From Arthrobacter sp. M4 (GTDB taxonomy: Bacteria > Actinomycetota > Actinomycetes > Actinomycetales > Micrococcaceae), in contig NZ_JAIWYX010000004.1 in assembly GCF_020251205.1 (NCBI RefSeq), forward strand, positions 1 to 64,000: a stretch of 64,000 nucleotides of DNA, in the 5' to 3' direction. The stretch's first letter is position 1. Each line of letters opens with the position of its first letter. Shown in pieces: positions 46,870-55,640 of this stretch. Made by a program: the position numbers and the translations under genes. The notes below the pieces were generated by a model that searched no databases, was not told where the DNA came from, and saw only the letters and a program-made list of their open reading frames with translations.

Positions 46870-47841
46870 TTGAAAAACGACGATGCCTTGGTGGCCGACC
46901 AGACTGACCACCCCGGTGAGCAAATCGCCGTCACGGCTGCCGGTGCCATCCCCTGGCGCATCCACCACGGCGCGTTGGAAGTCCTGCTCATCCACCGGCC
47001 CCGATATGACGATTGGTCCTGGCCAAAGGGCAAGATCGACGACGGTGAGACCATCCCCGAGTGCGGCATGCGCGAGGTTGAGGAGGAAATCGGCCTCAAG
47101 GGTTCCCTGGGCATTCCCTTGCCGCCCATCCACTATCACGTGGAGGCAGGGCTCAAAGTGGTGCACTATTGGGCTGTCCAGGTCACGGATCACCGCATCC
47201 GGCCTGACGGCAAGGAAGTCGACAGCGTCATGTGGGCCGCTCCGGACCGGGCCGCATCCTTCCTCAGCAACCCCACCGACGTCGACCCACTCCGTGCCCT
47301 GGAGAAGGCCCACTTGCGGGGAGAGCTGGACACCTGGCCCCTCATTGTTGTCCGCCATGCCAAGGCCAAACCCAGAAGTTCCTGGACAAAAGCCGAAGGG
47401 GACCGTCCTTTGGCCGCGACCGGACAGCGCCAAGCATTGGCCGTGCAGCGGCTGCTCCGTGTCTGGAATCCGGAGCGGATAGTCACCAGCCCCTGGAAAC
47501 GCTGCATCGCCACCATCGCCCCCTACGCCAAGGTGGCAGGCGCCAAGGTCAAACTCGTGGACGCCCTGACGGAACACCACCATCAGCGCAACCCGAAGAA
47601 AACCGCAGCGGCCATCGAGGCACTTTTCGACAAGCAGGTGTCTGTGGCGGCCTGCACGCATCGTCCGGCGCTTCCTACCGTCTTTAGGGCGTTGGGCGGC
47701 CATATGGGGGCTGAGCTCCGGTCCCAATTGCCGACGTCGGATCCGTACCTGACCCCGGGAGAAGTCCTGGTGTTCCACGTCGCCAAGGGACCCGGAAAGC
47801 GGATCGTGGCAATCGAACAAATCAAGCCCTTCGACGACTGA
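46870..47841 (+). CDS. Nudix hydrolase fused to a histidine phosphatase domain (MutT1-like)
   Basis: A 323-residue two-domain protein. The Nudix box GKIDDGETIPECGMREVEEE plus IGL is a perfect GX5EX7REUXEEXGU. The C-terminal half begins with VVRHAKAKPRSSW, the RHG/RHA motif of histidine phosphatases, and has a second histidine in CTHRPALPTV. Mycobacterial MutT1 has this architecture and acts on 8-oxo-dGTP and diadenosine polyphosphates. The TTG at 46870 is assumed; other starts (TTG/GTG near 46888) are possible. It follows ppk. Confidence 0.87.
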   Translation: MKNDDALVADQTDHPGEQIAVTAAGAIPWRIHHGALEVLLIHRPRYDDWSWPKGKIDDGETIPECGMREVEEEIGLKGSLGIPLPPIHYHVEAGLKVVHYWAVQVTDHRIRPDGKEVDSVMWAAPDRAASFLSNPTDVDPLRALEKAHLRGELDTWPLIVVRHAKAKPRSSWTKAEGDRPLAATGQRQALAVQRLLRVWNPERIVTSPWKRCIATIAPYAKVAGAKVKLVDALTEHHHQRNPKKTAAAIEALFDKQVSVAACTHRPALPTVFRALGGHMGAELRSQLPTSDPYLTPGEVLVFHVAKGPGKRIVAIEQIKPFDD

Positions 47842-47849
47842 GGCGTTCC

Positions 47850-47883
47850 GGCTGGCGGGTCCCTTCTGAGGTTTCCGCCAGCC
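47850..47883 (+). terminator. Terminator-like hairpin after the Nudix gene
   Basis: GGCTGGCGG pairs with CCGCCAGCC (9 bp) across a 16-base loop, nine bases after the stop. There is no U-tract, so the ending may be partial or Rho-assisted. Confidence 0.45.
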
Positions 47884-47931
47884 GCGCCCGGTGGTGACGC
47901 CGCGCCTTCCAGTGGGAGGACCCGCCTCCAG

Positions 47932-47937
47932 TAAGCT
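47932..47937 (+). promoter_or_regulatory. Candidate leaderless -10 (TAAGCT)
   Basis: TAAGCT ends exactly six bases before the GTG of thyA, which has no Shine-Dalgarno. Confidence 0.5.
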
Positions 47938-47943
47938 GTAGGC

Positions 47944-48747
47944 GTGAGCATCGCAACGCCCTATGAGGATCTCCTTCGCGACGTCATGGCCAACGGAACG
48001 CACAAAGCGGACCGCACCGGGACAGGCACACGGAGCGTCTTTGGCCGCCAACTCCGATTCGACCTGAGCAAGGGTTTCCCGCTCATTACCACCAAGCGCG
48101 TCCACTTCAAGTCCGTTGCCGTGGAACTGCTGTGGTTCCTCCGTGGAGAATCCAACGTCAAGTGGATGCAGGACCAGGGCGTCACCATCTGGGACGAATG
48201 GGCAGACGCCGATGGCGAACTGGGCCCGGTTTACGGCGTCCAGTGGCGCAGTTGGCCCACCCCCGACGGCGGCCACATCGACCAGATTTCCGCCCTCATG
48301 GAAAGCCTGCGGACCAACCCTGATTCCCGCCGGCACATCGTTTCCGCGTGGAACGTCGCCGAGCTTGGATCCATGGCCCTGCCGCCCTGCCACGCGTTCT
48401 TCCAGTTCTATGTGGCTGACGGCCGGCTGTCCTGCCAGCTGTACCAGCGCTCGGCCGACATGTTCCTGGGTGTTCCCTTCAACATCGCCTCCTACGCCCT
48501 GCTGACGCACATGATTGCCCAGCAGCTCGGCCTCGAACCCGGTGAATTCGTTTGGACTGGCGGTGACGTCCACGTCTACGACAACCACGTGGACCAGGTC
48601 AACCAGCAGCTCAGCCGTGAACCGTTCGAGTACCCCCAGCTGAAGATCCGCCGGACGCCGGCATCAATCTTTGAGTACAACGTGGAAGACTTCGAGGTGG
48701 TTGGCTACCAGCACCACCCGGCAATCAAGGGGGCGGTGGCTGTATGA
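47944..48747 (+). CDS. thyA: Thymidylate synthase
   Basis: Converts dUMP to dTMP with methylene-tetrahydrofolate. It is 267 residues. The nucleophile is Cys149 in [12 protein letters not shown], and the dUMP-binding [19 protein letters not shown] and the DVHVYDNH segment are intact. It starts with GTG at 47944, where a leaderless promoter fits. The stop overlaps the folA ATG by four bases (ATGA). The product dihydrofolate is the substrate of the next enzyme. Confidence 0.97.
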   Translation: MSIATPYEDLLRDVMANGTHKADRTGTGTRSVFGRQLRFDLSKGFPLITTKRVHFKSVAVELLWFLRGESNVKWMQDQGVTIWDEWADADGELGPVYGVQWRSWPTPDGGHIDQISALMESLRTNPDSRRHIVSAWNVAELGSMALPPCHAFFQFYVADGRLSCQLYQRSADMFLGVPFNIASYALLTHMIAQQLGLEPGEFVWTGGDVHVYDNHVDQVNQQLSREPFEYPQLKIRRTPASIFEYNVEDFEVVGYQHHPAIKGAVAV

Positions 48748-49343
48748 GCGAGGAGACAACCCCGGAGACTGGCAGCATCCCCCAGGAGTTCACCACGGAG
48801 GTAGCCGCATCCGTTACGGGCGTAGGGCTTATTTGGGCCCAAACCAGCGGTGGAGTCATCGGCAAGGGAGGCACCATGCCATGGCATTTGCCCGAGGACC
48901 TCAAGCACTTCGCCCGGATAACCACCGGCCATCCGGTGATTATGGGGCGTAAAACCTGGCAGTCTTTCCCTGATCGGTACCGTCCCCTTCCTGGCCGCAC
49001 CAACATCGTGGTGAGCCGGCAGAAGGGCTGGGGCCAGTCCCCTGAGGCGGAAGGCGCGATTGTGGTCTCGTCGCTGGACGAGGCGCTCCTGGAGTCCCAG
49101 TTCGCCCCTGGCTTCGAGACCGTATGGATCATTGGCGGCGGCGAGGTCTTCCGCCAGGCTGTCGACCTTGCCGACGCCGCGGTCATCACCGTCATCGACT
49201 CCGAGGCTTCGGGCGACACATATGCCCCCGAACTCAGCGAACATTGGACATCTACGTCCAGTTCCCCCGCCAAAGGCTGGCAGACCGCCGCCAACGGCAC
49301 CAACTACCGGTTCACGCTGTGGCGCCGGACGGAAGAATCCTGA
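48744..49343 (+). CDS. folA: Dihydrofolate reductase
   Basis: Regenerates tetrahydrofolate after thymidylate synthesis. It is 199 residues, with an N-terminal extension of about 25 residues. The family core is [20 protein letters not shown] with [11 protein letters not shown] (catalytic acid in LPEDL), then [12 protein letters not shown] and [13 protein letters not shown]. It is coupled to thyA by an ATGA overlap and to the next gene by a one-base overlap. Drug target of trimethoprim. Confidence 0.95.
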   Translation: MSEETTPETGSIPQEFTTEVAASVTGVGLIWAQTSGGVIGKGGTMPWHLPEDLKHFARITTGHPVIMGRKTWQSFPDRYRPLPGRTNIVVSRQKGWGQSPEAEGAIVVSSLDEALLESQFAPGFETVWIIGGGEVFRQAVDLADAAVITVIDSEASGDTYAPELSEHWTSTSSSPAKGWQTAANGTNYRFTLWRRTEES

Positions 49344-49567
49344 TGCTCACCAAATCCGAAACCCTGTTCGTCCTCGGCTACATGCTGCTGCCACTGCTGG
49401 CGCTGCTGTCGGCAGTTGTTGGCCTTTTGATGATCCTGGGCGGCGACAAGATCCTGGGAGCCATCGTCCTGGTGGTCGTCACGCAGGCTTTCGCGTTTGG
49501 CGCATACTTCGCGCTCAAGCGGCGCAAGGCAGCGGTCCTTGAGGAGCAGGCAACTCCCGAGCAGTAG
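49343..49567 (+). CDS. Small two-helix membrane protein
   Basis: A 74-residue protein with two membrane helices (YMLLPLLALLSAVVGLLMIL and AIVLVVVTQAFAFGAYFAL) and a charged C-terminus ending EEQATPEQ. The ATG at 49343 overlaps the folA stop (TGATG), so it is coupled to thyA-folA. Family not recognised. Confidence 0.82.
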   Translation: MLTKSETLFVLGYMLLPLLALLSAVVGLLMILGGDKILGAIVLVVVTQAFAFGAYFALKRRKAAVLEEQATPEQ

Positions 49568-49689
49568 GGCCTGCCCACCCCGCCACACGTGCCCGACGGC
49601 GGCAACCTGGGGTCCGGCGTCGAACGTTCGGTTAACTTTCCTGCCGCCGAGGTGACGTAACCGACACCCTGTCAAGGGCCGGCGAAATA

Positions 49690-49695
49690 TACACT
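49690..49695 (+). promoter_or_regulatory. Candidate leaderless -10 (TACACT)
   Basis: TACACT, within AAATATACACT, ends six bases before the asd ATG. No Shine-Dalgarno is seen. Confidence 0.55.
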
Positions 49696-49701
49696 GGACC
49701 A

Positions 49702-50832
49702 ATGACTACAGCAGCTAATCCGTCCGTTGGACTGGTTGGTTGGCGTGGAATGGTCGGCTCCGTCCTCATGCACCGCATGGAGGAGGAAGGCGACTTCGCC
49801 AACATCAACCCCGTCTTCTTCTCCACCTCGAACGCCGGAGGTGCCGCACCATCATTCGCTGAGGGTGCCGGCAAGCTCCAGGATGCCTTCGACATTGAGA
49901 CGCTGGCGAAGCTGCCGATTATTGTCACTGCCCAGGGCGGCGACTACACCAAGCAAGTCCATGGTGAGCTGCGCAGCCGCGGCTGGGACGGCCTGTGGAT
50001 CGACGCGGCCTCCACCCTGCGCATGAACGACGACTCCATCATCGTCCTGGACCCGATCAACCGCGACGTCATCGACGCCGGGCTGGAAAACGGCGTGAAG
50101 GACTACATCGGCGGCAACTGTACAGTGTCGTGCATGCTGATGGGCCTCGGCGGGCTGTTCAAGAACGGCCTCGTCGAATGGGGTACGTCCATGACCTACC
50201 AGGCTGCATCCGGCGGCGGTGCACGCCACATGCGGGAGCTCCTCAGCCAGTTCGGTACCCTCAACAACGAGGTCAAGAGCGAACTGGAAGACCCCGCTTC
50301 GGCCATCTTGGAGATCGACCGGAAGGTGTTGGCCCACCAGCGCACCGATATCGACGCCACGCAGTTCGGCGTTCCCCTGGCCGGCTCGCTGATTCCGTGG
50401 ATCGACGCCGACCTCGGCAACGGCCAGTCCAAGGAAGAGTGGAAGGCCGGCGTGGAGACCAACAAGATCCTCGGCACAGATGCTGAAAACCGCGTGGTGA
50501 TGGATGGCCTCTGCGTTCGCATCGGAGCCATGCGCTCACACTCCCAGGCCCTGACCCTCAAGCTCCGCGAGGACCTCAGCGTCGGCGAGATCGAGAAACT
50601 GATCGATGCCGACAATGAATGGGCCAAGGTGATCCCCAACACCAAGGAAGACTCCATGCGGGACCTCACGCCAGTTTCGGCCTCCGGCACACTGAACATC
50701 CCCGTTGGCCGTATCCGCAAGATGGAAATGGGCCCCGAGTACATCAGCGCCTTCACCGTGGGAGACCAACTCCTGTGGGGTGCAGCCGAGCCGCTGCGCC
50801 GCATGCTGAAGATCGCCAACGGCACTCTCTAA
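49702..50832 (+). CDS. asd: Aspartate-semialdehyde dehydrogenase
   Basis: Reduces aspartyl phosphate to the semialdehyde feeding lysine, diaminopimelate, threonine and methionine. It is 376 residues. The NADP-binding start [18 protein letters not shown] and catalytic Cys140 in [10 protein letters not shown] are as in the E. coli-type enzyme, and the later histidine is in [15 protein letters not shown]. It is a single gene between thyA-folA and a convergent AlkZ-type gene, with a shared terminator downstream. Confidence 0.95.
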   Translation: MTTAANPSVGLVGWRGMVGSVLMHRMEEEGDFANINPVFFSTSNAGGAAPSFAEGAGKLQDAFDIETLAKLPIIVTAQGGDYTKQVHGELRSRGWDGLWIDAASTLRMNDDSIIVLDPINRDVIDAGLENGVKDYIGGNCTVSCMLMGLGGLFKNGLVEWGTSMTYQAASGGGARHMRELLSQFGTLNNEVKSELEDPASAILEIDRKVLAHQRTDIDATQFGVPLAGSLIPWIDADLGNGQSKEEWKAGVETNKILGTDAENRVVMDGLCVRIGAMRSHSQALTLKLREDLSVGEIEKLIDADNEWAKVIPNTKEDSMRDLTPVSASGTLNIPVGRIRKMEMGPEYISAFTVGDQLLWGAAEPLRRMLKIANGTL

Positions 50833-50856
50833 GGATTACGCGGCAATTTCGTCCCT

Positions 50857-50898
50857 GGCCCGCTGTTTCGTTGTGGCAAAGCTACGAAACAGCGGGCC
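50857..50898. terminator. Bidirectional terminator between asd and the AlkZ-type gene
   Basis: A perfect 15-bp stem (GGCCCGCTGTTTCGT and its complement) encloses a 12-base loop between two convergent genes. It probably serves both strands. No long U-tract follows on either side. Confidence 0.8.
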
Positions 50899-50922
50899 AT
50901 GGACGTGTTCAGCGGGAGTGCC

Positions 50923-52059
50923 TTATCTGGACAGGAAGTCCAAGTACTTTGCGGCCTGGACCTCGAATGAGCGCTTTGCTGCTGGGCTGAGTCCATCGTT
51001 GTCGAAGGGGACGGGCTCCACGCGGATGTTCCTGCCGCTTCCGCTCCGGACCCACGTGCCAACGATCTTTCCGCCCTGCACGATCATTCGTTTGAAGACC
51101 CCATTTCCACCGGGGACTATTTGCTGCGCGAACTCAGGGGGCAGGACGAGGTCCCGATCCGTGTAACCCAGCAGGAATTCGTCGAACCCGGGCAGTGCCA
51201 GCACCGCTCGGGAGCCGGGGACCCCGTCGTCCAGCAGCGCCGCGACGTCCGGCGAGAGCCAATACGTTGTCTCCCCCAGCGTCAACTGCTCCAATTTGTC
51301 CCTGACATGCTTCATGGCCGCACGAACCTCGGTGAGCGGAGTGAAGCTCCACCACGCGAAATCGCGCTCCGTCGCGGGACCGTGGCTTTGCAGATAGCGC
51401 AGCAGCAGTTCGGCCACCCCTTCTTCGCGGTCAACATTCCGGGACTTGGGGATCCACTCGTCGAACGCGACGAATAACTGCTGCCCTGCGGCTTTCCCCG
51501 ATGTGCCCGCCGTCGGACCCTGCACCAAATGGGCTTCCTGGCAGAGGATCCATAGCAGATGCACGCCTCTTTGCGCTTTGGTGGCCTGGCCCGCGGCTTC
51601 GAAAGCCGCAAAAAGCTCCTCCCTGGTAGCACCCTTTCCGGAGGAGACCAGCTCCTGTGCGATATCCCGGCATTTGGCAACGTCGTTGGCGTCGATCCCC
51701 AACTGGCGGTGACGGGTGGCCGTGTTGGCCTTCATCCGCCCCGACGTGACGCCGAGGATCCACTTCAGGTCTTCCGGCGCGAGGAAATGCAAAGTCCCGC
51801 GGAACGGCCAGGAACGGACCATGGTCCCGGTGTCCAAGGCAGCCCTCACATCTGATTCCCCCGCCCCGCGAACGCGCTGGCCAACCGCCCACAGCGCAGA
51901 GGGCAGGTCCTGCGCCTGCATGGCCAGCATCCTCCTGGCGGCAGTGGCAACATCCTGAAACCCATCCCCCACCAGGCCTTGGCTGGCAAGGCGGAGGCGT
52001 CCCATGATCCCGGGTGTGAGGCGCGGTGTTGGCGCGGATCGGCTTCCGTGGCTGGGCAT
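50923..52059 (-). CDS. AlkZ-type DNA glycosylase candidate (winged-helix HTH_42 family)
   Basis: A 378-residue protein of the family that includes Streptomyces AlkZ, which unhooks DNA interstrand crosslinks and excises bulky N-alkyl adducts. The catalytic-type QxQ motif is present as Gln48-Ala-Gln50 (MLAMQAQDLPSALWAVGQR). SWPFRGTLHFLAPEDLKWIL and the C-terminal WVRSGSGRNIRVEPVPF also match. The sub-family (AlkZ versus AlkX/YcaQ-like) was not resolved. It starts at ATG 52059 behind a leaderless-type hexamer. Confidence 0.82.
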   Translation of the reverse strand: MPSHGSRSAPTPRLTPGIMGRLRLASQGLVGDGFQDVATAARRMLAMQAQDLPSALWAVGQRVRGAGESDVRAALDTGTMVRSWPFRGTLHFLAPEDLKWILGVTSGRMKANTATRHRQLGIDANDVAKCRDIAQELVSSGKGATREELFAAFEAAGQATKAQRGVHLLWILCQEAHLVQGPTAGTSGKAAGQQLFVAFDEWIPKSRNVDREEGVAELLLRYLQSHGPATERDFAWWSFTPLTEVRAAMKHVRDKLEQLTLGETTYWLSPDVAALLDDGVPGSRAVLALPGFDEFLLGYTDRDLVLPPEFAQQIVPGGNGVFKRMIVQGGKIVGTWVRSGSGRNIRVEPVPFDNDGLSPAAKRSFEVQAAKYLDFLSR

Positions 52060-52065
52060 GCCTTC

Positions 52066-52071
52066 ATCCTA
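52066..52071 (-). promoter_or_regulatory. Candidate leaderless -10 (TAGGAT)
   Basis: TAGGAT ends six bases before the ATG at 52059. Confidence 0.48.
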
Positions 52072-52116
52072 AGCAGACTCTGAACTGCCTCCCAGCCCAC
52101 TTTCAGTGAGGTTTCC

Positions 52117-52122
52117 TAGAGT
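52117..52122 (+). promoter_or_regulatory. Candidate leaderless -10 (TAGAGT)
   Basis: TAGAGT ends six bases before the ATG at 52129. A GGAG in the spacer could also act as a poor Shine-Dalgarno. Confidence 0.45.
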
Positions 52123-52128
52123 GGAGTA

Positions 52129-52647
52129 ATGCTTTTCGGTGGGCTTGGACCGCTCCTGCGGCCGCTAAGCCGACGGCTCGCAGCCGCCGGCTGGTGTTGT
52201 GCTGCGGTAGGTTTGGCTGCCGGCCTGATGGTGGCCGTCGGAAGCGGCGTGCGGGTATCAGCTGCAATGGCGGCTATCCAGTCGTTGGGGATCGGTGCAA
52301 CCGCTGCGGCGAGCATCCTGCTCACGTTGGCCGCGCTGAGCCAACCCGCCACGGACAACAATTCCACGGCAGCGGGCAGTCCCGGGGAATTCCAAGACGA
52401 TCATGTGGACGCCGAGTGGCAATCTGCCACAGCCGCTGCCCATGTGCGCAGCTTCCTCCTGGCCGCCGTTGCAATGCTGGTAGCCGTGGTGGGCTTCGCG
52501 GTCGCGGGCTGGATGCAGCCGAACGGACCGTCACCGCAAAGCATGGCCTTCAGCCAGATCTTCCTGCTGGGCGCGGCCACCTGCGGGCTGACCTTCATGA
52601 TGCTGCACAAGGTGGCACCCTCGCACCGCGGGCGGACTGACTCCTAG
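52129..52647 (+). CDS. Four-helix membrane protein
   Basis: A 172-residue protein with membrane helices at about 18-38, 47-68, 107-126 and 139-160. A polar loop (residues about 72-105, Asp/Glu/Gln-rich) is in the middle. No enzymatic motif is visible and the family is not recognised. It faces away from the AlkZ-type gene and converges on murB. Confidence 0.78.
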   Translation: MLFGGLGPLLRPLSRRLAAAGWCCAAVGLAAGLMVAVGSGVRVSAAMAAIQSLGIGATAAASILLTLAALSQPATDNNSTAAGSPGEFQDDHVDAEWQSATAAAHVRSFLLAAVAMLVAVVGFAVAGWMQPNGPSPQSMAFSQIFLLGAATCGLTFMMLHKVAPSHRGRTDS

Positions 52648-52776
52648 GGACCACAGCTCAGCTAGTGACTGCGCGGTCCCACGCCCCGTGTACTCCTAGC
52701 CCATACGCTCCTGTTCGTAATGCGCCCACAACTGCCTGGCAGGGTGCCGGCGGACTGACGTCCGCCAACAGCCTGG

Positions 52777-53844
52777 CTAAAGCGACAGGCCGATCAGTAG
52801 GGGTTCCGGGTGCAGCAGGATGCCAAAACGGTCAACGACGCCGGCACGCACCTCGCGCGCGATCGCCACGACGTCCGCCGCGCTGGCTCCCCCTCGGTTG
52901 GTGATCGCCAAAGTGTGCTTGGTGGACAGGGAAGCCCTGCCTCCTGAGACGCTGGACGGTTCCAGTCCGTAGCCTTTGGAGAAGCCTGAGCGGTCGATGA
53001 GCCAGGCAGCGGAAAGCTTGACCTGCCCGTCCTTGCCTGCAGGGTACCGCGGCGCGTCGTCGGGCAATTCGGCGGCGTCAGCCTCGGACACCACCGGGTT
53101 GGTGAAGAACGAACCCGTGGAATAGGTGTCGCGGTCTGACGCATCCAGCACCATGCCCTTCGAAGCGCGAAGGCGCAGCACCTCCCGGCGGACATCATTG
53201 GCGTACGCGCGCTGGCCGACGTCGACCCCTAAGGCCCGGGCGAGTTCCGCGTAACGGATGGGCGCGCTCATCCGTCCCAGCGGGAGCTGGAACTCGACAG
53301 TCAGGACCACGTAGCGCGGGGAGCCCTCAACAGTGGTTTGCTTCAGGATGGAATCACGGTAGCCGAAGCGAAGTTCAGAGTTGGTAAAGGTCTGGACGGC
53401 GTTGCGTTCCCGGTCCCACGTCCGCACGGCCGCGATGGTCTGCGAAACGTCCGCACCATAGGCTCCAACGTTCTGCACTGGGGTTGCGCCCGTGGCGCCG
53501 GGGATCCCGGACAGCGCTTCCAGTCCGGACCAGGCGTGGAGTACGGCGTGCTCCACGAGCGCGTCCCAGTTGTGGCCGGCCTGGACTACCACTGAAACCC
53601 CGCCGCAGGTGTCCTCGCTGGTTACTGTGAAGCCCTCCGAGGCGATCTTCAGCACGGTCCCCGGGAAGCCGTCGTCGGACACCACCAAGTTGGATCCACC
53701 ACCGACGATGAGCAGCTTCTCCCCCACCGCGTCCGCCGTCCGAACGGCGTCGATGATCTCTGCTTCGGTGGCCGCCTGGCGATAATTGGCGGCGGGACCG
53801 CCTACTTCGGCGGTGGTCAGCTGGGAAAGAAGTGTGGTGCTCAC
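52777..53844 (-). CDS. murB: UDP-N-acetylmuramate dehydrogenase
   Basis: FAD enzyme completing UDP-MurNAc for peptidoglycan. It is 355 residues. The FAD-binding segments are LIVGGGSNLVVSDDGFPG and GIPGATGATPVQNVGAYGAD. The catalytic Ser245 is in GSFFTNPVV, and Glu347 in LLHPEPLL. GTG at 53844 begins the family N-terminus; a long upstream extension overlaps the neighbouring gene region and is not homologous. A hexamer TAGGCT ends seven bases before the start. Confidence 0.95.
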   Translation of the reverse strand: MSTTLLSQLTTAEVGGPAANYRQAATEAEIIDAVRTADAVGEKLLIVGGGSNLVVSDDGFPGTVLKIASEGFTVTSEDTCGGVSVVVQAGHNWDALVEHAVLHAWSGLEALSGIPGATGATPVQNVGAYGADVSQTIAAVRTWDRERNAVQTFTNSELRFGYRDSILKQTTVEGSPRYVVLTVEFQLPLGRMSAPIRYAELARALGVDVGQRAYANDVRREVLRLRASKGMVLDASDRDTYSTGSFFTNPVVSEADAAELPDDAPRYPAGKDGQVKLSAAWLIDRSGFSKGYGLEPSSVSGGRASLSTKHTLAITNRGGASAADVVAIAREVRAGVVDRFGILLHPEPLLIGLSL

Positions 53845-53851
53845 CCGATTA

Positions 53852-53857
53852 AGCCTA
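53852..53857 (-). promoter_or_regulatory. Candidate leaderless -10 (TAGGCT) for murB
   Basis: TAGGCT ends seven bases before the GTG at 53844; there is no Shine-Dalgarno. Confidence 0.42.
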
Positions 53858-53906
53858 TGTGAATTGCTGAGGGAGATTTGACGCCTTCGACCTCCCTGAC
53901 AAGTCC

Positions 53907-55202
53907 CTACGCGCTTTTCCGCAAGACCGGGGCCAAAGCAAGGCTCAATGCCTGCAGCACCAGGACAGCCAGGAGGGCGTGCAGGATGCCCCAGTGTTCG
54001 GCCAGGGAGCCAAGCAGCAGCGGTCCACCCAGGAACGCGCCAAAGGCGATGGTGGACACTACGGAAACCCGGGCGGCGGCACGGATGGGGTCGTCGGCTG
54101 CCGCGGACATGCCCACGGGGAAGCCGAGGGATGTTCCGAGTCCCCACAGAGCCAGACCGCAAAATGCCAGCCATGGCGCAGGGGCGAGGACAAACAGGCC
54201 AAGCCCGGTAAAGGCCGTGGCAGCGCAGCAACGCATCACAGCTACCCGGCCGAAGCGGTCCAGCAGCATCGTCCCCGCGAAACGCCCTACCGTCATAAAG
54301 GTCACGAATACGCCGTACCCGGCTGCGCCCGCGGCTTCGGATTGTCCGTGGCCATCCGCGAGAGCCAGCGCGGCCCAGTCCCCCGCTGCCCCCTCGGACA
54401 ATGCAAGGCCCAGCACCAGCACGCCCAGGGTGAGCGTCCGCGGTTCGCGCCAGGCCCGGGCTATCATCCGTTTGCTGTCGAGCCGGGGCGGCTTGCCGTC
54501 TTCGATGGCTGATGCGGCAATGATGGGGATCGGCCCCGTGGAGGGGTCCTCAAACGTGTCAGGTTTCCGCTGGGCAACGGGCTTGCCCTGGACGGGCCTG
54601 CTGTCCGCCTGGAAGGATCGCCCGGCACTCAAAACGATCGCCGCGACGACAACTCCGGCGATGCCAAGGTGCCAGGCGACCGGCAACTGGCTTGCTGCCG
54701 CCCATGCCCCCAGACCGGCACCGGCAACAGTGCCGAGGCTGAACCCGCCGTGAAGCCGCGGCAGGATCTGCCGACCGATGGCACGCTCGACGGCGGCACC
54801 CTCCACATTCAAGGCGGTGTTCCATGTGCCTGTCGCCAGGCCGATCAGGGCGAGTCCCGCCGCTGCCACCGGGAAGCTGGACAGCACACTGGTGCCCAGG
54901 CCCAGGCAAAGCAGACCACCCGCAACGAAGACGCTGGCAACCCGGGCAGCCAACGCGGAGCCGAGTCTTAGGACCACCAATCCGGACAAGGACACAGCAG
55001 TGAACGAAGCCGCGGTGAGGCAGACAAGGAGCAGGCCAACCGTCGACGGCGTGAGGTCCAAGCTGTTGCGGATGGCCGGCATCCGTGACACCCAGGAACT
55101 GGCTGTCAAGCCGCTGGCAACGTAGGCGGCCAGGACAGCAAAACGCCACCGGGCTGTATCAGCCTCGGTGGCGCCTATGCCGGTTTTGACTATGAGACTC
55201 AA
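53907..55202 (-). CDS. MFS transporter, 12-helix
   Basis: A 431-residue major facilitator with about 12 helices. It has RFAVLAAYVASGLTASSWVS (helix 1), a central cytosolic loop (about residues 200-240), and TVGRFAGTMLLDRFGRVAVM after helix 8, a recognisable motif-A-like loop. The substrate is unknown. It uses a TTG at 55202 that overlaps the stop of the MaoC gene (TTGA), so it is translationally coupled to the Had-type dehydratase pair. It lies upstream of murB. Confidence 0.85.
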   Translation of the reverse strand: MSLIVKTGIGATEADTARWRFAVLAAYVASGLTASSWVSRMPAIRNSLDLTPSTVGLLLVCLTAASFTAVSLSGLVVLRLGSALAARVASVFVAGGLLCLGLGTSVLSSFPVAAAGLALIGLATGTWNTALNVEGAAVERAIGRQILPRLHGGFSLGTVAGAGLGAWAAASQLPVAWHLGIAGVVVAAIVLSAGRSFQADSRPVQGKPVAQRKPDTFEDPSTGPIPIIAASAIEDGKPPRLDSKRMIARAWREPRTLTLGVLVLGLALSEGAAGDWAALALADGHGQSEAAGAAGYGVFVTFMTVGRFAGTMLLDRFGRVAVMRCCAATAFTGLGLFVLAPAPWLAFCGLALWGLGTSLGFPVGMSAAADDPIRAAARVSVVSTIAFGAFLGGPLLLGSLAEHWGILHALLAVLVLQALSLALAPVLRKSA

Positions 55203-55636
55203 GGTAACTTCACTACCGCTTGCGATTTCATCAGGACTCTCTGGCCGTCGTACGTGACGGTGAGGTCGACGCGGGCTGTCCGCGCGTCAGCATCGATGGC
55301 GCCGACGGCGCCGGAAACCTCAATCACCGCGCCGGGTTCCCCGGTCCCGGTGGTGTCGGCAACGATGACGGGCTTTGTGAAACGGGTCTGGTAGTCGACG
55401 ACGGCGCCCGGGTCGCCCGCCCAGTCGCTGACCAGCTGGACGGCGGAACCCATGGTGAACATGCCATGGGCGATCACGCCAGGGAGTTCCACACCGGTGG
55501 CGAAGGCCTCGTTCCAATGGATCGGGTTGAAGTCGCCGGACGCGCCGGCGTACTTGACGAGGTCCTGCCGCGTCACGGCGATGCTGCGGGTCCCGATTTC
55601 CTGTCCGACGCTCAACTCTTCAAGCTTGGGTGCCAT
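55199..55636 (-). CDS. MaoC/HadB-like dehydratase subunit
   Basis: A hot-dog fold R-hydratase of 145 residues. The catalytic Asp/His motif is in YAGASGDFNPIHWNEAFA, and GVIAHGMFTMG is the second conserved segment, so this is the catalytic partner. Family relatives HadB/HadBC dehydrate 3-hydroxyacyl chains in FAS-II. The ATG at 55636 has GAGAGGGGCAG upstream. It follows a second MaoC-like gene by four bases, and their products should form a heterodimer. Confidence 0.88.
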   Translation of the reverse strand: MAPKLEELSVGQEIGTRSIAVTRQDLVKYAGASGDFNPIHWNEAFATGVELPGVIAHGMFTMGSAVQLVSDWAGDPGAVVDYQTRFTKPVIVADTTGTGEPGAVIEVSGAVGAIDADARTARVDLTVTYDGQRVLMKSQAVVKLP

Positions 55637-55640
55637 GGGA

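Noticed and set aside
46093..48588. 831-codon minus-strand open frame opposite ppk, the Nudix gene and thyA
   Set aside because: It lies wholly opposite well-supported genes and its translation shows no family features.
53845..54231. Upstream extension of murB (about 129 residues)
   Set aside because: It overlaps the end of the MFS gene, has no MurB homology, and the family N-terminus begins at the GTG at 53844.
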